NCBI GenBank assembly: GCA_965230275.1
Contig: CBDDKO010000002.1
Coordinates: 1,054,001 to 1,118,000 of the forward strand
DNA: 64,000 nucleotides
Direction of reading: 5' to 3'
Origin: JAJRRS01 sp965230275
GTDB lineage: Bacteria; Planctomycetota; Phycisphaerae; Phycisphaerales; Phycisphaeraceae
Within the stretch, counting starts at the first letter, position 1. Every line of letters begins with the position of its first letter. A program made the position numbers and the translations under genes. The notes under the pieces are model-generated. The model was not told where the DNA came from and did no database searches. It saw only the letters and a list, made by a program, of their open reading frames with translations. This document shows positions 1 to 8,175 of this stretch, piece after piece.

Positions 1-2
1 TC

Positions 3-1106
3 GATCAGCCATACAGCATCGATAAGACCGGGATCATCCACAAGGCAATGCCCGAGGGCAACCAGACCTCACTGGGCCGATTCGCTGAATTGGCCGCGTG
101 CCATGCTGAACATGGCAGCATCCCGATCCAGATCGCCGTGAGCCAGACCGACATGGTCGGCGGTGGCGAGTTCACCGCGATCATTCGTGATATCTCAGAT
201 CGCGTCCGCTCCGAGCAGGAGAAGGAGCAACTCAACCGCAGGCTGGTCGAAGAATCACGACGCAGCGGGATGGCAGAAATCGCCACCGGCGTGCTGCACA
301 ACGTTGGCAATGTGCTGACAAGCGTGAATGTGTCCGTCAACATGCTCAACGACCGGATCGGGCAATCCAAACTCCCCAGCCTGATCAAAGCGGCCGAGTT
401 GATCGACGCGCACAACGACGACCTGCCCACCTTCATCGGCCAGGACGAGCACGGCAAGCACCTGCCCGGCTTTATTGTCAAGATCGCGGATTACCTGAAC
501 AACGAGCAGGCACAGATTACCGAAGAACTGAAAACGCTGGTCGATCAGACACAACACGTCCAGGAAATCATCAGCACCCAGCAATCCTACGCCGGCACCG
601 GCGGGATCGTCGAGGTGGTAGACCTGAACGACATCGTGCAGGACGCACTGCGGATCAACGAGGCGGGCCTTGAAAGGCACCGGGTCAAGCTGCAGTTTGA
701 GTACGATGACCTATCCGACATGATCGTCGACAAGCACAAGGTGCTCCAGATCCTGGTGAACCTCATCAGCAACGCAAAATATGCCGCGGACCACAGCAAG
801 CCCGAGTCCTGGGTGCGCGTCCATATCAGCACCATCCAAGACCCGCATCAGCAGGTTCAGATCATTGTCAGTGACAACGGCATCGGCATCGACGAGGACA
901 ACCTGGTCCGTATCTTCAATCATGGATTCACCACACGTGAGGATGGTCATGGCTTTGGCCTGCATAACGCCGCTTTGGCGGCCAGGGAACTGGCTGGGTC
1001 GCTGAAAGCCGAGAGTGACGGCCCGGGTCAGGGTGCCAGCTTCACCTTCACTTTCCCGGTACGCTCACCCCAGAGACAGGAGGCGCATCATGACAGCACC
1101 TCTTGA
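3..1106 (+). CDS. PAS-containing sensor histidine kinase, 5'-truncated by the window edge
   Basis: The frame is open from base 3, so the true start lies left of the window; the first internal ATG is at 48. What remains begins in the C-terminal part of a PAS-like domain (GGGEFTAIIRDIS) followed by a short coiled linker. The phosphoacceptor region carries GVLHNVGN, with the presumed His near residue 99 of the visible part, instead of the classical HExRxP box. The HATPase_c domain follows: N box around NLISNAKYA, G1 DNGIGI, and G2 GHGFGLH. No transmembrane segment is visible, so it may be cytosolic or have its sensor upstream. It overlaps the next kinase by 17 bp, and the two share the whole kinase core, so they look like a tandem duplication acting on a common output. 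No receiver or regulator gene is visible, so the target is unknown. Confidence 0.88.
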   Translation, partial: DQPYSIDKTGIIHKAMPEGNQTSLGRFAELAACHAEHGSIPIQIAVSQTDMVGGGEFTAIIRDISDRVRSEQEKEQLNRRLVEESRRSGMAEIATGVLHNVGNVLTSVNVSVNMLNDRIGQSKLPSLIKAAELIDAHNDDLPTFIGQDEHGKHLPGFIVKIADYLNNEQAQITEELKTLVDQTQHVQEIISTQQSYAGTGGIVEVVDLNDIVQDALRINEAGLERHRVKLQFEYDDLSDMIVDKHKVLQILVNLISNAKYAADHSKPESWVRVHISTIQDPHQQVQIIVSDNGIGIDEDNLVRIFNHGFTTREDGHGFGLHNAALAARELAGSLKAESDGPGQGASFTFTFPVRSPQRQEAHHDSTS

Positions 1107-2436
1107 TCCTGCCATGAAAGTACTGGTCTTGGATGCCGCCGGTACACTTGCCGATCGGGTAAGCCTTGCCCTGCATGATCCGCTGTCATTCGATGATCGA
1201 TCCGCAATCCCCTTCTGTGTCCAGACCGCTGGTACAGAAGCTCAGGCATCGACCCTCATCAAGCAGGCATCTACTCAGGGCGAGCCGTATCGAGTGGTTT
1301 ACCTGGCCATCGGATCGCAGGATGACGAGCCGCTGCTCTCGGCCGTGCGCCAGTGGTGGCAGGCCGATCCGAGCCTCAATTTCGTGGCCTGTACAGCATC
1401 CGATGAGATCAAGTGGTCACAGCTAGCGGATAGGTTTGGCCGGGGTGACGGCTGGCTGATCATCCAGGGCACCCCGACCGGTGCGGAATTACGGCAGTCG
1501 GCGGTTCAGTTCACTCAGCGGTGCGCCTGTAAAGGGACTGATGATAACCAGCACCTGCTTAGAAAACTCTCAGAAGCTGTTAAACGAAACCAGATGGTCG
1601 AGGTCACCAACGGGGTGCTGCATAACGTCGGTAACGTGCTTAACAGTGTGAGTGTTTCGGCAGGCATCCTTGGTGATCGCATCCAGCACTCCAAGCTCTC
1701 CAGCCTGATTCGGGCGGCCTCGCTGATCAAAGAGAACCAAGACAATCTCACCGACTTCATCGGCCATGACGAGCGGGGCAAACACCTGCCCGGTTTCCTG
1801 ATCAGCCTGGCCGAGATCCTGAACCAGGAGCAGCAGGACATCTGTAAAGAACTGGAGTCGGTTGCTCAGAACCTTGAGCACATCAAGCAGGTCATCAGCA
1901 CACAGCAGTCCTACGCGAGCTTGTCTGGCACGACCGAGTCCGTGGATCTGGATGACCTGGTCGAAGACGCCTTGCGGATCAGCCGGACGGGCCTCGAACG
2001 TCACGATATCCAGATACGATGCCAAACAGATCATGTCCCCCCGTGTCTGGCGGACCGTCACAAGGTGCTACAGATCCTCATCAACCTGATCAGCAACGCC
2101 AAGGCGGCGTTATACAAGAAAGAGGGTGAACGGCACCTGACGATATGGATCGCCCCTTCGCCGGACCAGACCGAAGTCATCCGGCTACAAGTGATTGATA
2201 ATGGCATGGGGATCGAGTCTAAGGATCTCGAACGTGTCTTCGAGCACGGCTTCACCACACGGTCGGACGGGCACGGCTTCGGGCTGCACTCGGCGATCCG
2301 CGCCGCACAGGAGATGAACGGCCGACTCTACGCAGAGAGCCCGGGACCCGGGCAAGGTGCGACGTTCACACTCGAGTTACCCATCGACCAAGTTCAACAC
2401 CATGCTGATGCCGCCGACTCGTCCACGAATGAATGA
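1090..2436 (+). CDS. Sensor histidine kinase with degenerate receiver-like N-terminus
   Basis: The start at ATG 1090 is chosen because a perfect AGGAGG (1078-1083) sits 6 nt upstream; an upstream in-frame start at 1015 lies inside the previous gene. The 448-residue product opens with an alpha/beta domain (about residues 8-140: KVLVLDAAG, VVYLAIGS, NFVACTAS) laid out like a receiver or PAS-like fold but without an evident phosphoacceptor Asp in the usual place. The dimerisation segment follows with GVLHNVGN (His about residue 178), then HATPase_c with NLISNAKAA, DNGMGI and GHGFGLH. From the H box onward it closely resembles the upstream kinase. The 17-bp overlap implies translational coupling. 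The kinase core is clear; the signal sensed and the partner regulator are not. Confidence 0.88.
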   Translation: MTAPLDPAMKVLVLDAAGTLADRVSLALHDPLSFDDRSAIPFCVQTAGTEAQASTLIKQASTQGEPYRVVYLAIGSQDDEPLLSAVRQWWQADPSLNFVACTASDEIKWSQLADRFGRGDGWLIIQGTPTGAELRQSAVQFTQRCACKGTDDNQHLLRKLSEAVKRNQMVEVTNGVLHNVGNVLNSVSVSAGILGDRIQHSKLSSLIRAASLIKENQDNLTDFIGHDERGKHLPGFLISLAEILNQEQQDICKELESVAQNLEHIKQVISTQQSYASLSGTTESVDLDDLVEDALRISRTGLERHDIQIRCQTDHVPPCLADRHKVLQILINLISNAKAALYKKEGERHLTIWIAPSPDQTEVIRLQVIDNGMGIESKDLERVFEHGFTTRSDGHGFGLHSAIRAAQEMNGRLYAESPGPGQGATFTLELPIDQVQHHADAADSSTNE

Positions 2437-2464
2437 GTTACAATCCACCGGGTCAGCCACATAC

Positions 2465-2601
2465 TAGAGCACATTGCGTGATTATTTCCCGTGATTCCCG
2501 CGCAGGAGGGAATCCAGTCTTCTTAGAAGTCCAAAGCTATGGGTCCCCGCCTGCGCGGGGATGACATATAGAGGCAGTAAGTAATCACGCAAAGAGCTCT
2601 A
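2465..2601. repeat. MITE-like element B (terminal inverted repeats, TA ends)
   Basis: About 137 bp flanked by near-perfect inverted repeats of roughly 20 bp: left end TAGAGCACATTGCGTGATTA, right end the complement of TAGAGCTCTTTGCGTGATTA. Both ends begin with TA, as expected for a Tc1/mariner/IS630-type TA target duplication. Inside lie two smaller palindromes: GATTCCC/GGGAATC (2493-2514) and CCCCGC/GCGGGG (2545-2560), the latter in a GGGGATGAC context common in dispersed bacterial hairpin repeats. No ORF is encoded. Its right TA is also the left TA of the next repeat. Confidence 0.6.
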
Positions 2602-2735
2602 GAGCAATCCCAATCCAACTGTGCGGGTGCCACGTTTTGTCCGCGAAGTGGCAAAGCGTGTGTTGCACTCACATTTTGCCCTTCGGGTCAAAATGTGCCA
2701 CCCATAGGCGATACGTTTGGATTGAGTACGCCCTA
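2600..2735 (-). repeat. MITE-like element A, copy 1
   Basis: A 136-bp element whose reverse complement matches 22156-22292 at about 97% (three substitutions and one 1-base indel by eye). The ends are imperfect inverted repeats starting TAGAGC or TAGGGC and containing CAATCCAA, bounded by TA. The interior holds nested inverted repeats (CACATTTTG...CAAAATGTG, and GGTGCCACGTTTTG against GGTGGCACATTTTG), so the whole unit can fold into one long hairpin. It is non-coding; small ORFs over it translate alike in both copies only because the DNA is repeated. The structure fits a non-autonomous IS630/Tc1-type MITE. Confidence 0.75.
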
Positions 2736-2747
2736 GCCATGCGTGAA

Positions 2748-5700
2748 TCAAGGCGTGGTGCCGGAGTTCTGCTTCGACGCGCATTGGGCCATGCCCTGCT
2801 CGGTCAGGTCGATCAGTGCTGACATCTCCCGCCGCTTGGTCGCATCAAGATCATCCTCGAAGACAAGCAGGTTCGGCAGCGACGTTGCGAAGTAATCAAT
2901 CTTCGCCGGCTTATTGATGGCGGCCTCGGCGTAAGACTTCATGGCGGTAAACAGGCTCTCCGCGTCGTCGGCTCGGCCCAGTTCCAGCAGCGCCAGCCCC
3001 TTGTAGTAACTCAGCTCCGAGTACTCGGTGACGGCCATGTTCTGGAAGTCGCCTGATTCCTCGGCGGCCTCGGTGAACCTGGCGACGGCTTCGTCCTCGC
3101 GTCCCAAGGCGCGGAGGGCCTTGCCCTGCCAGTAGACAACATCCGCCTTGGCCTGCAGCAGGTGGTACTTCTCGCCAAGGTGGTCGGGCGCATCCATCGC
3201 GTGCTCAAAGTGATCCAGGGCCCCCGTGGCGTCACCGGCGTCGAGCAGTTGCTTGCCAAGATCAAGCCGGGCGGTCGTGTACTGTTTCAAGACCTTGCCT
3301 TCGCCGCCCTCCCACGCGTGGAACGTCCGGCCCGACAGCAGGTCGAGCGCACGCTGGGGCTGGCCGGTCTCGTTATAGAGTGCGGCCAATTCGACGGACG
3401 CATCGTCACGGTCAAGCGTCTGCTGCATGTGTTTATCAAGGAACGCAAGCCGATCGGCCGGCGGGTCGTTGAGCTTGCGGCACAATTGACTGAACTCGGC
3501 GACCAGGCGCGAGTCACTTGCATCGCATGCCAGCGCGGCCTGGTACGCCTTCCGGGCGGCGTCGGCGTCACGGCGGGTGTTCCAGTACGCGATACCGAGG
3601 TTGCGGTGCACGGTCGGGAAGGCGGGGTCATCGCGCTGAGCGCGCTCCCAGCATGTGATCGCCTCCTCGTGGCGCTTCTTGTCGTAGAAGTAGTTGCCCA
3701 GGCCGTACGCTGCGTTGCGGTCGGGGCCGGGCTTGTCGAGGGCCCACTGCAACACGACCTGCTCGTGCAGACGTGAGGGGAACAGGTAGTCCGGCGACAT
3801 CGCGCGGACGGCGGTCAAATACTCGGCTGCCTTCTGCTCGTCCCCGCTGCGGTGATACAGCCAGGCGAGGGTGTATTGGGTCAGCTGTGTGCGCTCCAGC
3901 GGGTTGGGCACCGCTACGGGCGTCGTGTCCGTTGCGTGGTGGTGCTGCAAGACACTAATGGCTTCGTCGAAGAAACCGGCATCGGCGTAGTCGAGGGCGA
4001 GGTCCAGCGCGGTCTGTGCGTCGTTCCGGCTGGTCGGGTCCAGAGCCGCATCGCCTTGCTCGATGATCGAGCGCTCGCAGCGCGCCCAGTGATCCAGCGG
4101 GTCGATGTCCAGCAGGGCGCATAGCTCGGCCAGGGCATGATCGACATCCCCGAGCTTACGCAGGATGATCGCGCCAAGGATGCGGGCCTTGTTGTTGTCT
4201 CGGTGCAGGTCGAGGCAGGCGTCGAGGTGTTCGAGCGCCTTGGTGAAGTCGCCGCGGCCGGCGTCGATGCAAGTCAGCTCATAGTGCGCCGCCGAACGCC
4301 ATTCGTAGTTCCACGTTGCCTTGAACAGCAACGGGTAGGCCTCGTCGGGCCGTTGCTGGAACCGCCGGGTGATCCCCAGGAAGTAGAGCGCCTCGCCGGT
4401 GACCGGGTTGGGGTGGCGCGAGGTCAGGCGTTTGATCGCTGTTTGAAGATGCTCGGCCGCCCGGTCAAACATGCCGCGTGACAACGCCCTTCGGCCTAGC
4501 GTGGTATTGCAACGCGCGTCGCCCGGGTCGCGCTCCAGAGCTTCGTTCCAGTAGGGCTCTGGGTAACGCGTCGGATGGCGGTATAGCTCAAGGTGCTCGC
4601 CTGTGAGGTAAAGCTCGTCATTGGACTTGATGTCCTCGGGCATAGGCGGCTCGGTCGCCAGTTCGCGTTTGCGCTCCTTGGCTAAAGGATCGACCGGCCG
4701 GTATTCGATCAAAGGCAAACCGTCCGCAGTAAAGACGCGCAGATGGAGGGCTTGCTCGTCATCGCCGGTAAACCGGAGGTCGGCGTGCTGCCAGGAGTTG
4801 CTCGGGCCGGCGTTGACACGTTCATCCAGCAGGGTCTCACCGTTGCACGTCAGCACGACTTGCAAACCCTCAAAGGCGCTTGAGACCACCAGGCCCAAGT
4901 CAATCGCACGGTCTTCACGCACAACCAGACGGACGGCGGCATCGCGGTTGGCTTCCTGCACCGGGCCGATGTTCTTGTACGGCCACCAGTACTGCGAGAA
5001 CGTCTTGGTCTCGTAGGGCAGCAGGTAGGTGAAGTCAGGCTGGTTGTCGGTGTAGACGCCGGCCATCAGCTCGACATAGGGCCCGTTCTCGTCGGTCAGC
5101 TCGCGGTCCCACGCCCAGCCGAACTCGTGGTTGCCCCAGGTCCACTGCTTCTTGCCGGGGCTGATGTGCTTGTCGGCGACGTGGATGAAACCGCCCTGCT
5201 TGTCGTAGTCGTATCCGCCGAAGAAGTTGAACGCGGTCTGGCAAACCATGTAGCTGGTGGGTACGGGGATGTTCTTGTACCAACTCAGGTCGTTGGCGCC
5301 GGTGCGGGAGGCGTAGTCGACGCCGTAGTAGTCGTTGTTGGCGATCGGGAAGCTGGACATCGCGCGGACGGCGTGGTCGGCGACGTAATGCACATCCGGC
5401 GGGAAGAAGCTCTGATAGTTGTCATGCACCATGGCGGCGACATTCGCCCACCAGAGGAAGGTGCGTGTGATCGGTGTGCGGTTATAGAGCCGACCGCGCA
5501 ACTCGATCAGTGAGCTGTCCGGCTTGAGGCGGATGCCATGCATGCCTTTGAGTCGGTCGAGCGGGTCGTGCTCGCTAAACCAGACGGTGCGGACGCCGTC
5601 GGGCTCCTCCTCGATGAAGACATCGGCGGGCATGTACGTGCCCGGGCGGTGGTGCTGGGGCCAGTTGAACTCGACCCCGCCGGAGAGCCAGGGCCCCGCG

Positions 5701-6026
5701 AGGCCGACCAGCGCGGGCTTGATCACGTCCTGTCGGTAGAAAAAGTCGTAGTCGGCGTTGACCTTGTCCTGGCCGATGAAGATGCGCCCGCCGATCTCCG
5801 GCAGCATCACGAGCCGTACGAAATTATTCTCCAGCCGCGCCGACTGATACGTCACGGGCTTGGGCGGATCGTCCTGATAGACCTTGTCGATGAACGGCAG
5901 CGGGTAGACCTTGCCGCATGAGCCCTGGTACACGCGCTTCTCGAAAAACAGGGGGTTTTTCTCCGGCTGCCCCAATCCGTAAGTCGGGATCGCAAGGGGC
6001 TCCAACGTCGCAGTTACCAAGCTCAT
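2748..6026 (-). CDS. DUF5107 domain and tetratricopeptide repeat protein
   Basis: A 1092-residue protein. ATG 6026 is preceded by GGGAG at good spacing. Residues about 1-480 match the DUF5107 family, a beta-rich galactose-mutarotase-like fold, with conserved-looking patches LPEIGGRIF, GGVEFNWPQHH and YMPADVF. Residues about 500-1090 are helical tetratricopeptide repeats (for example AAEHLQTAIKRL, GNYFYDKKRHEEAITCWERAQ in part). There is no signal peptide, so it is predicted cytosolic. DUF5107-TPR proteins are commonly found in polysaccharide-use loci, and here the gene sits beside a ROK repressor and a hexosamine salvage operon. A role on oligosaccharides or sugar phosphates is inference; no catalytic activity can be assigned from sequence alone. 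Confidence 0.85.
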   Translation of the reverse strand: MSLVTATLEPLAIPTYGLGQPEKNPLFFEKRVYQGSCGKVYPLPFIDKVYQDDPPKPVTYQSARLENNFVRLVMLPEIGGRIFIGQDKVNADYDFFYRQDVIKPALVGLAGPWLSGGVEFNWPQHHRPGTYMPADVFIEEEPDGVRTVWFSEHDPLDRLKGMHGIRLKPDSSLIELRGRLYNRTPITRTFLWWANVAAMVHDNYQSFFPPDVHYVADHAVRAMSSFPIANNDYYGVDYASRTGANDLSWYKNIPVPTSYMVCQTAFNFFGGYDYDKQGGFIHVADKHISPGKKQWTWGNHEFGWAWDRELTDENGPYVELMAGVYTDNQPDFTYLLPYETKTFSQYWWPYKNIGPVQEANRDAAVRLVVREDRAIDLGLVVSSAFEGLQVVLTCNGETLLDERVNAGPSNSWQHADLRFTGDDEQALHLRVFTADGLPLIEYRPVDPLAKERKRELATEPPMPEDIKSNDELYLTGEHLELYRHPTRYPEPYWNEALERDPGDARCNTTLGRRALSRGMFDRAAEHLQTAIKRLTSRHPNPVTGEALYFLGITRRFQQRPDEAYPLLFKATWNYEWRSAAHYELTCIDAGRGDFTKALEHLDACLDLHRDNNKARILGAIILRKLGDVDHALAELCALLDIDPLDHWARCERSIIEQGDAALDPTSRNDAQTALDLALDYADAGFFDEAISVLQHHHATDTTPVAVPNPLERTQLTQYTLAWLYHRSGDEQKAAEYLTAVRAMSPDYLFPSRLHEQVVLQWALDKPGPDRNAAYGLGNYFYDKKRHEEAITCWERAQRDDPAFPTVHRNLGIAYWNTRRDADAARKAYQAALACDASDSRLVAEFSQLCRKLNDPPADRLAFLDKHMQQTLDRDDASVELAALYNETGQPQRALDLLSGRTFHAWEGGEGKVLKQYTTARLDLGKQLLDAGDATGALDHFEHAMDAPDHLGEKYHLLQAKADVVYWQGKALRALGREDEAVARFTEAAEESGDFQNMAVTEYSELSYYKGLALLELGRADDAESLFTAMKSYAEAAINKPAKIDYFATSLPNLLVFEDDLDATKRREMSALIDLTEQGMAQCASKQNSGTTP

Positions 6027-6112
6027 ATACCACTCCCATTCAGGCTTGACTAGGAGCGAAACTATATCATGGCAAGTGACCCACGAGCCAGTAATGCGAA
6101 CTGAAAGCCGGT

Positions 6113-6652
6113 CTATTTATCGGTGTGTGTCGCCTGATGCCAGAAGCGGATCATGGTTGCGACAGCCCAGATGGTGCACATGATGTAGAAGATCAGGATG
6201 CCGTACTTCCAGAAGTAATAGAGGAACCGGCTGATGTTGAGCCGGCTGAGGCTCATCAACTCATTAATCGCCAGCACGGTCAGGATCGTGTAGAAGAACA
6301 CACCAACCATCGTGAACATCGCGAACAGCTGGCGCTCGGCCGAACGCAGCTTGAAACTGCCGATCCAGTGCTCCCAATCGTCTTCATCGGACTCGATATG
6401 CTTACGGATGTACCGGCCGGCGCGCATCAGCATCGTCTGCTCAGACAGGTACAACACCAGCAGCAGCAGCACCGCAAACGGCGCTACCAGTTTCATGATC
6501 AGTTGATCGGTGTGGAACACCATGTATGTCAGCAACGGGGCGCCGATCACACCGATCACCAGAAGCAGAAAGACACGTGTCTTGGTGGCTTTGATTTCTT
6601 CGCGGAGCGAGATGAAGTAGTCACGGCGGAGATCGATCGGGTCTTTTGACAT
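6113..6652 (-). CDS. Small four-helix membrane protein, function unknown
   Basis: A 179-residue protein; ATG 6652 has GGAG about 8 nt upstream. Four hydrophobic segments are visible: about 27-46 (VFLLLVIGVIGAPLLTYMVF), 55-70 (LVAPFAVLLLLVLYLS), 110-130 (FAMFTMVGVFFYTILTVLAI), and 143-170 (FLYYFWKYGILIFYIMCTIW). The N-terminus is charged, and there is a hydrophilic loop between helices 2 and 3 rich in Glu/Asp. I do not recognise a family. It lies upstream of and in the same direction as the DUF5107 gene, 86 bp away, and could be co-transcribed with it. Confidence 0.75.
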   Translation of the reverse strand: MSKDPIDLRRDYFISLREEIKATKTRVFLLLVIGVIGAPLLTYMVFHTDQLIMKLVAPFAVLLLLVLYLSEQTMLMRAGRYIRKHIESDEDDWEHWIGSFKLRSAERQLFAMFTMVGVFFYTILTVLAINELMSLSRLNISRFLYYFWKYGILIFYIMCTIWAVATMIRFWHQATHTDK

Positions 6653-6838
6653 GGTCCGGCTCCAGTCGGTAAGAGGTCTCAGTCATAGGCGAATCAAATC
6701 ACACGGCAGCGGCGGATAGCTAGACATGATCCGGCCGACTGCCTCAGCCTATTGTGATGCCCGGGCAAAGATAGATCAAGCCTATACCGCGACGGCTTGA
6801 CAGAACATACCCCCAACGAGGCCCGGCACATCACAACC

Positions 6839-7960
6839 CTACCGCCACCGGCTGTTGTAGATCGAGGCGAGGGCCAACCACCCGGCCACCTCGGCAGGCG
6901 ACTCCGGACGCTCCTGCCAGCACGCCACCTCGACCCGCCCGACAAGAGCGGGCAGCAATAGTTTCTTGACTTGAGAAGTCAGGTCACCGACAAACCTCTC
7001 ATGGTCGATCAGGCTGCCGGTGAGCACCAGCCGGTGGGGCCGAACGAAGTTGCAGGCGTTAGCCAGGACGTCTGCGATATGGCGGGTGATACGACGCATG
7101 GCCTTGTCCCCCGCTGCATACCGCTCGGCCCGTGAACGGAGTGTCCCGCCCTGCCTGCTGCAATACTTCAGATAGGCGGTCGAGCAGATCCGTTCAATAC
7201 AACCGACCTGACCACAGTAACACCGCGGCGTCTTGACGGGTAAGCGCATGTGGCCGAGCTCGTTGGCACTGATCACACAGCCCCGGTTTGGCCGACCCTC
7301 AACGAACATCGCGGCACCGACCGCACCGTCTTCCAGTTGAACCAGCAACAGGTCCTCGCTTGGATCAGGCTCACGTGTGAGGGTCCAACAGGCTGCCAGT
7401 GCGTGCATATCGTTGTCGACCACGACCGGCCGCCTCCCCGCGCTCTTGTAGATCGGCTCGAGGCTGACCGCCTTTGGTCCCGTACGGCTCTGACCTCTTT
7501 GGATCGATGATCCACGAAGGACCTCGCGCGTGCTTGGATCGACGAAGCCGGTTGTGCTCAGGCCGATCGCCAGATCGCCGGGCCCGCGGTGTTCACGCAA
7601 CAGGCGTTCGGACGTGGCGATTGGATCACGTTTGCCGGGTCGAATCGTGACCGGTAGATCCCTCGCTTCACCCAACAGGTTCATTCGGCTGATGCAGACC
7701 TCGCTTGGGCTAAGCGCCAGACCCACCACACCAACGCCGTCCGGATCGATCTCGACCGGCACATGAAGCCGGCCGCGCCCGCGCCTGGGCCTGGGCTCGC
7801 CTTCGCGCAGTAGACGCTTACCCATCATCTCGGCAACTTGGTCGCCGACCGTGTTGGGGCGGCGTTTCAGTGCCTTGCAAAGTTCCTGGCGACTCATCGG
7901 CCCGGAGCGCCTCAGGCAGGCCAGGATGTCACGTTCGGATTGTGTGAGCTTGGCTGGCAT
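6839..7960 (-). CDS. ROK family transcriptional regulator
   Basis: A 373-residue protein with an N-terminal winged helix-turn-helix (about 6-60: LTQSERDILACLRRSGPMSR and the recognition region KRRPNTVGDQVAEM) followed by a ROK (NagC/XylR-type) sugar-binding domain. The ROK zinc motif CYCGQVGCIE lies near residue 246 just after GHMRLP, and VVDNDMHALAACW is the usual ROK segment near the active-site Asp. This architecture is that of NagC/Mlc/XylR repressors rather than a plain sugar kinase. It is divergently transcribed from the nucleotidyltransferase-kinase-epimerase operon across 215 bp, so it most likely controls that operon in response to an amino sugar or hexose. The ligand is not deducible. 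Confidence 0.88.
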   Translation of the reverse strand: MPAKLTQSERDILACLRRSGPMSRQELCKALKRRPNTVGDQVAEMMGKRLLREGEPRPRRGRGRLHVPVEIDPDGVGVVGLALSPSEVCISRMNLLGEARDLPVTIRPGKRDPIATSERLLREHRGPGDLAIGLSTTGFVDPSTREVLRGSSIQRGQSRTGPKAVSLEPIYKSAGRRPVVVDNDMHALAACWTLTREPDPSEDLLLVQLEDGAVGAAMFVEGRPNRGCVISANELGHMRLPVKTPRCYCGQVGCIERICSTAYLKYCSRQGGTLRSRAERYAAGDKAMRRITRHIADVLANACNFVRPHRLVLTGSLIDHERFVGDLTSQVKKLLLPALVGRVEVACWQERPESPAEVAGWLALASIYNSRWR

Positions 7961-7990
7961 CTGACTAAATATTTGTGACCGACACGGGGC

Positions 7991-8030
7991 TTGACTTTCT
8001 AATATCGGTATTGTTATTATATTGAGTGAC
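7991..8030 (+). promoter_or_regulatory. Predicted sigma70-type promoter and possible ROK operator
   Basis: TTGACT (7991-7996) and TATTAT (8015-8020) are separated by 18 bp and point towards the nucleotidyltransferase gene. The same AT-rich stretch has dyad ends AATAT...ATATT (8001-8023), which would place a repressor over the promoter. Promoter hexamers are seen; operator use by the divergent ROK protein is inference. Confidence 0.45.
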
Positions 8031-8175
8031 GGGCCGATGGCAAGTGCATGGACGTGTCATTTTGCGGCCCGCCTGAAGCACCATCGGCCGATCCCAAGGT
8101 CTGACGCACGTATCGTGCTAAGTACCACACCGCCGCCGATACAGACGAACACGCCCCACTCACGGAGCCGATTCG

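Noticed and set aside
2599..2784. Small conserved ORF also found at 22146-22331
   Set aside because: The similarity comes from the DNA repeat itself; the ORFs have different starts and ends and no ribosome site.
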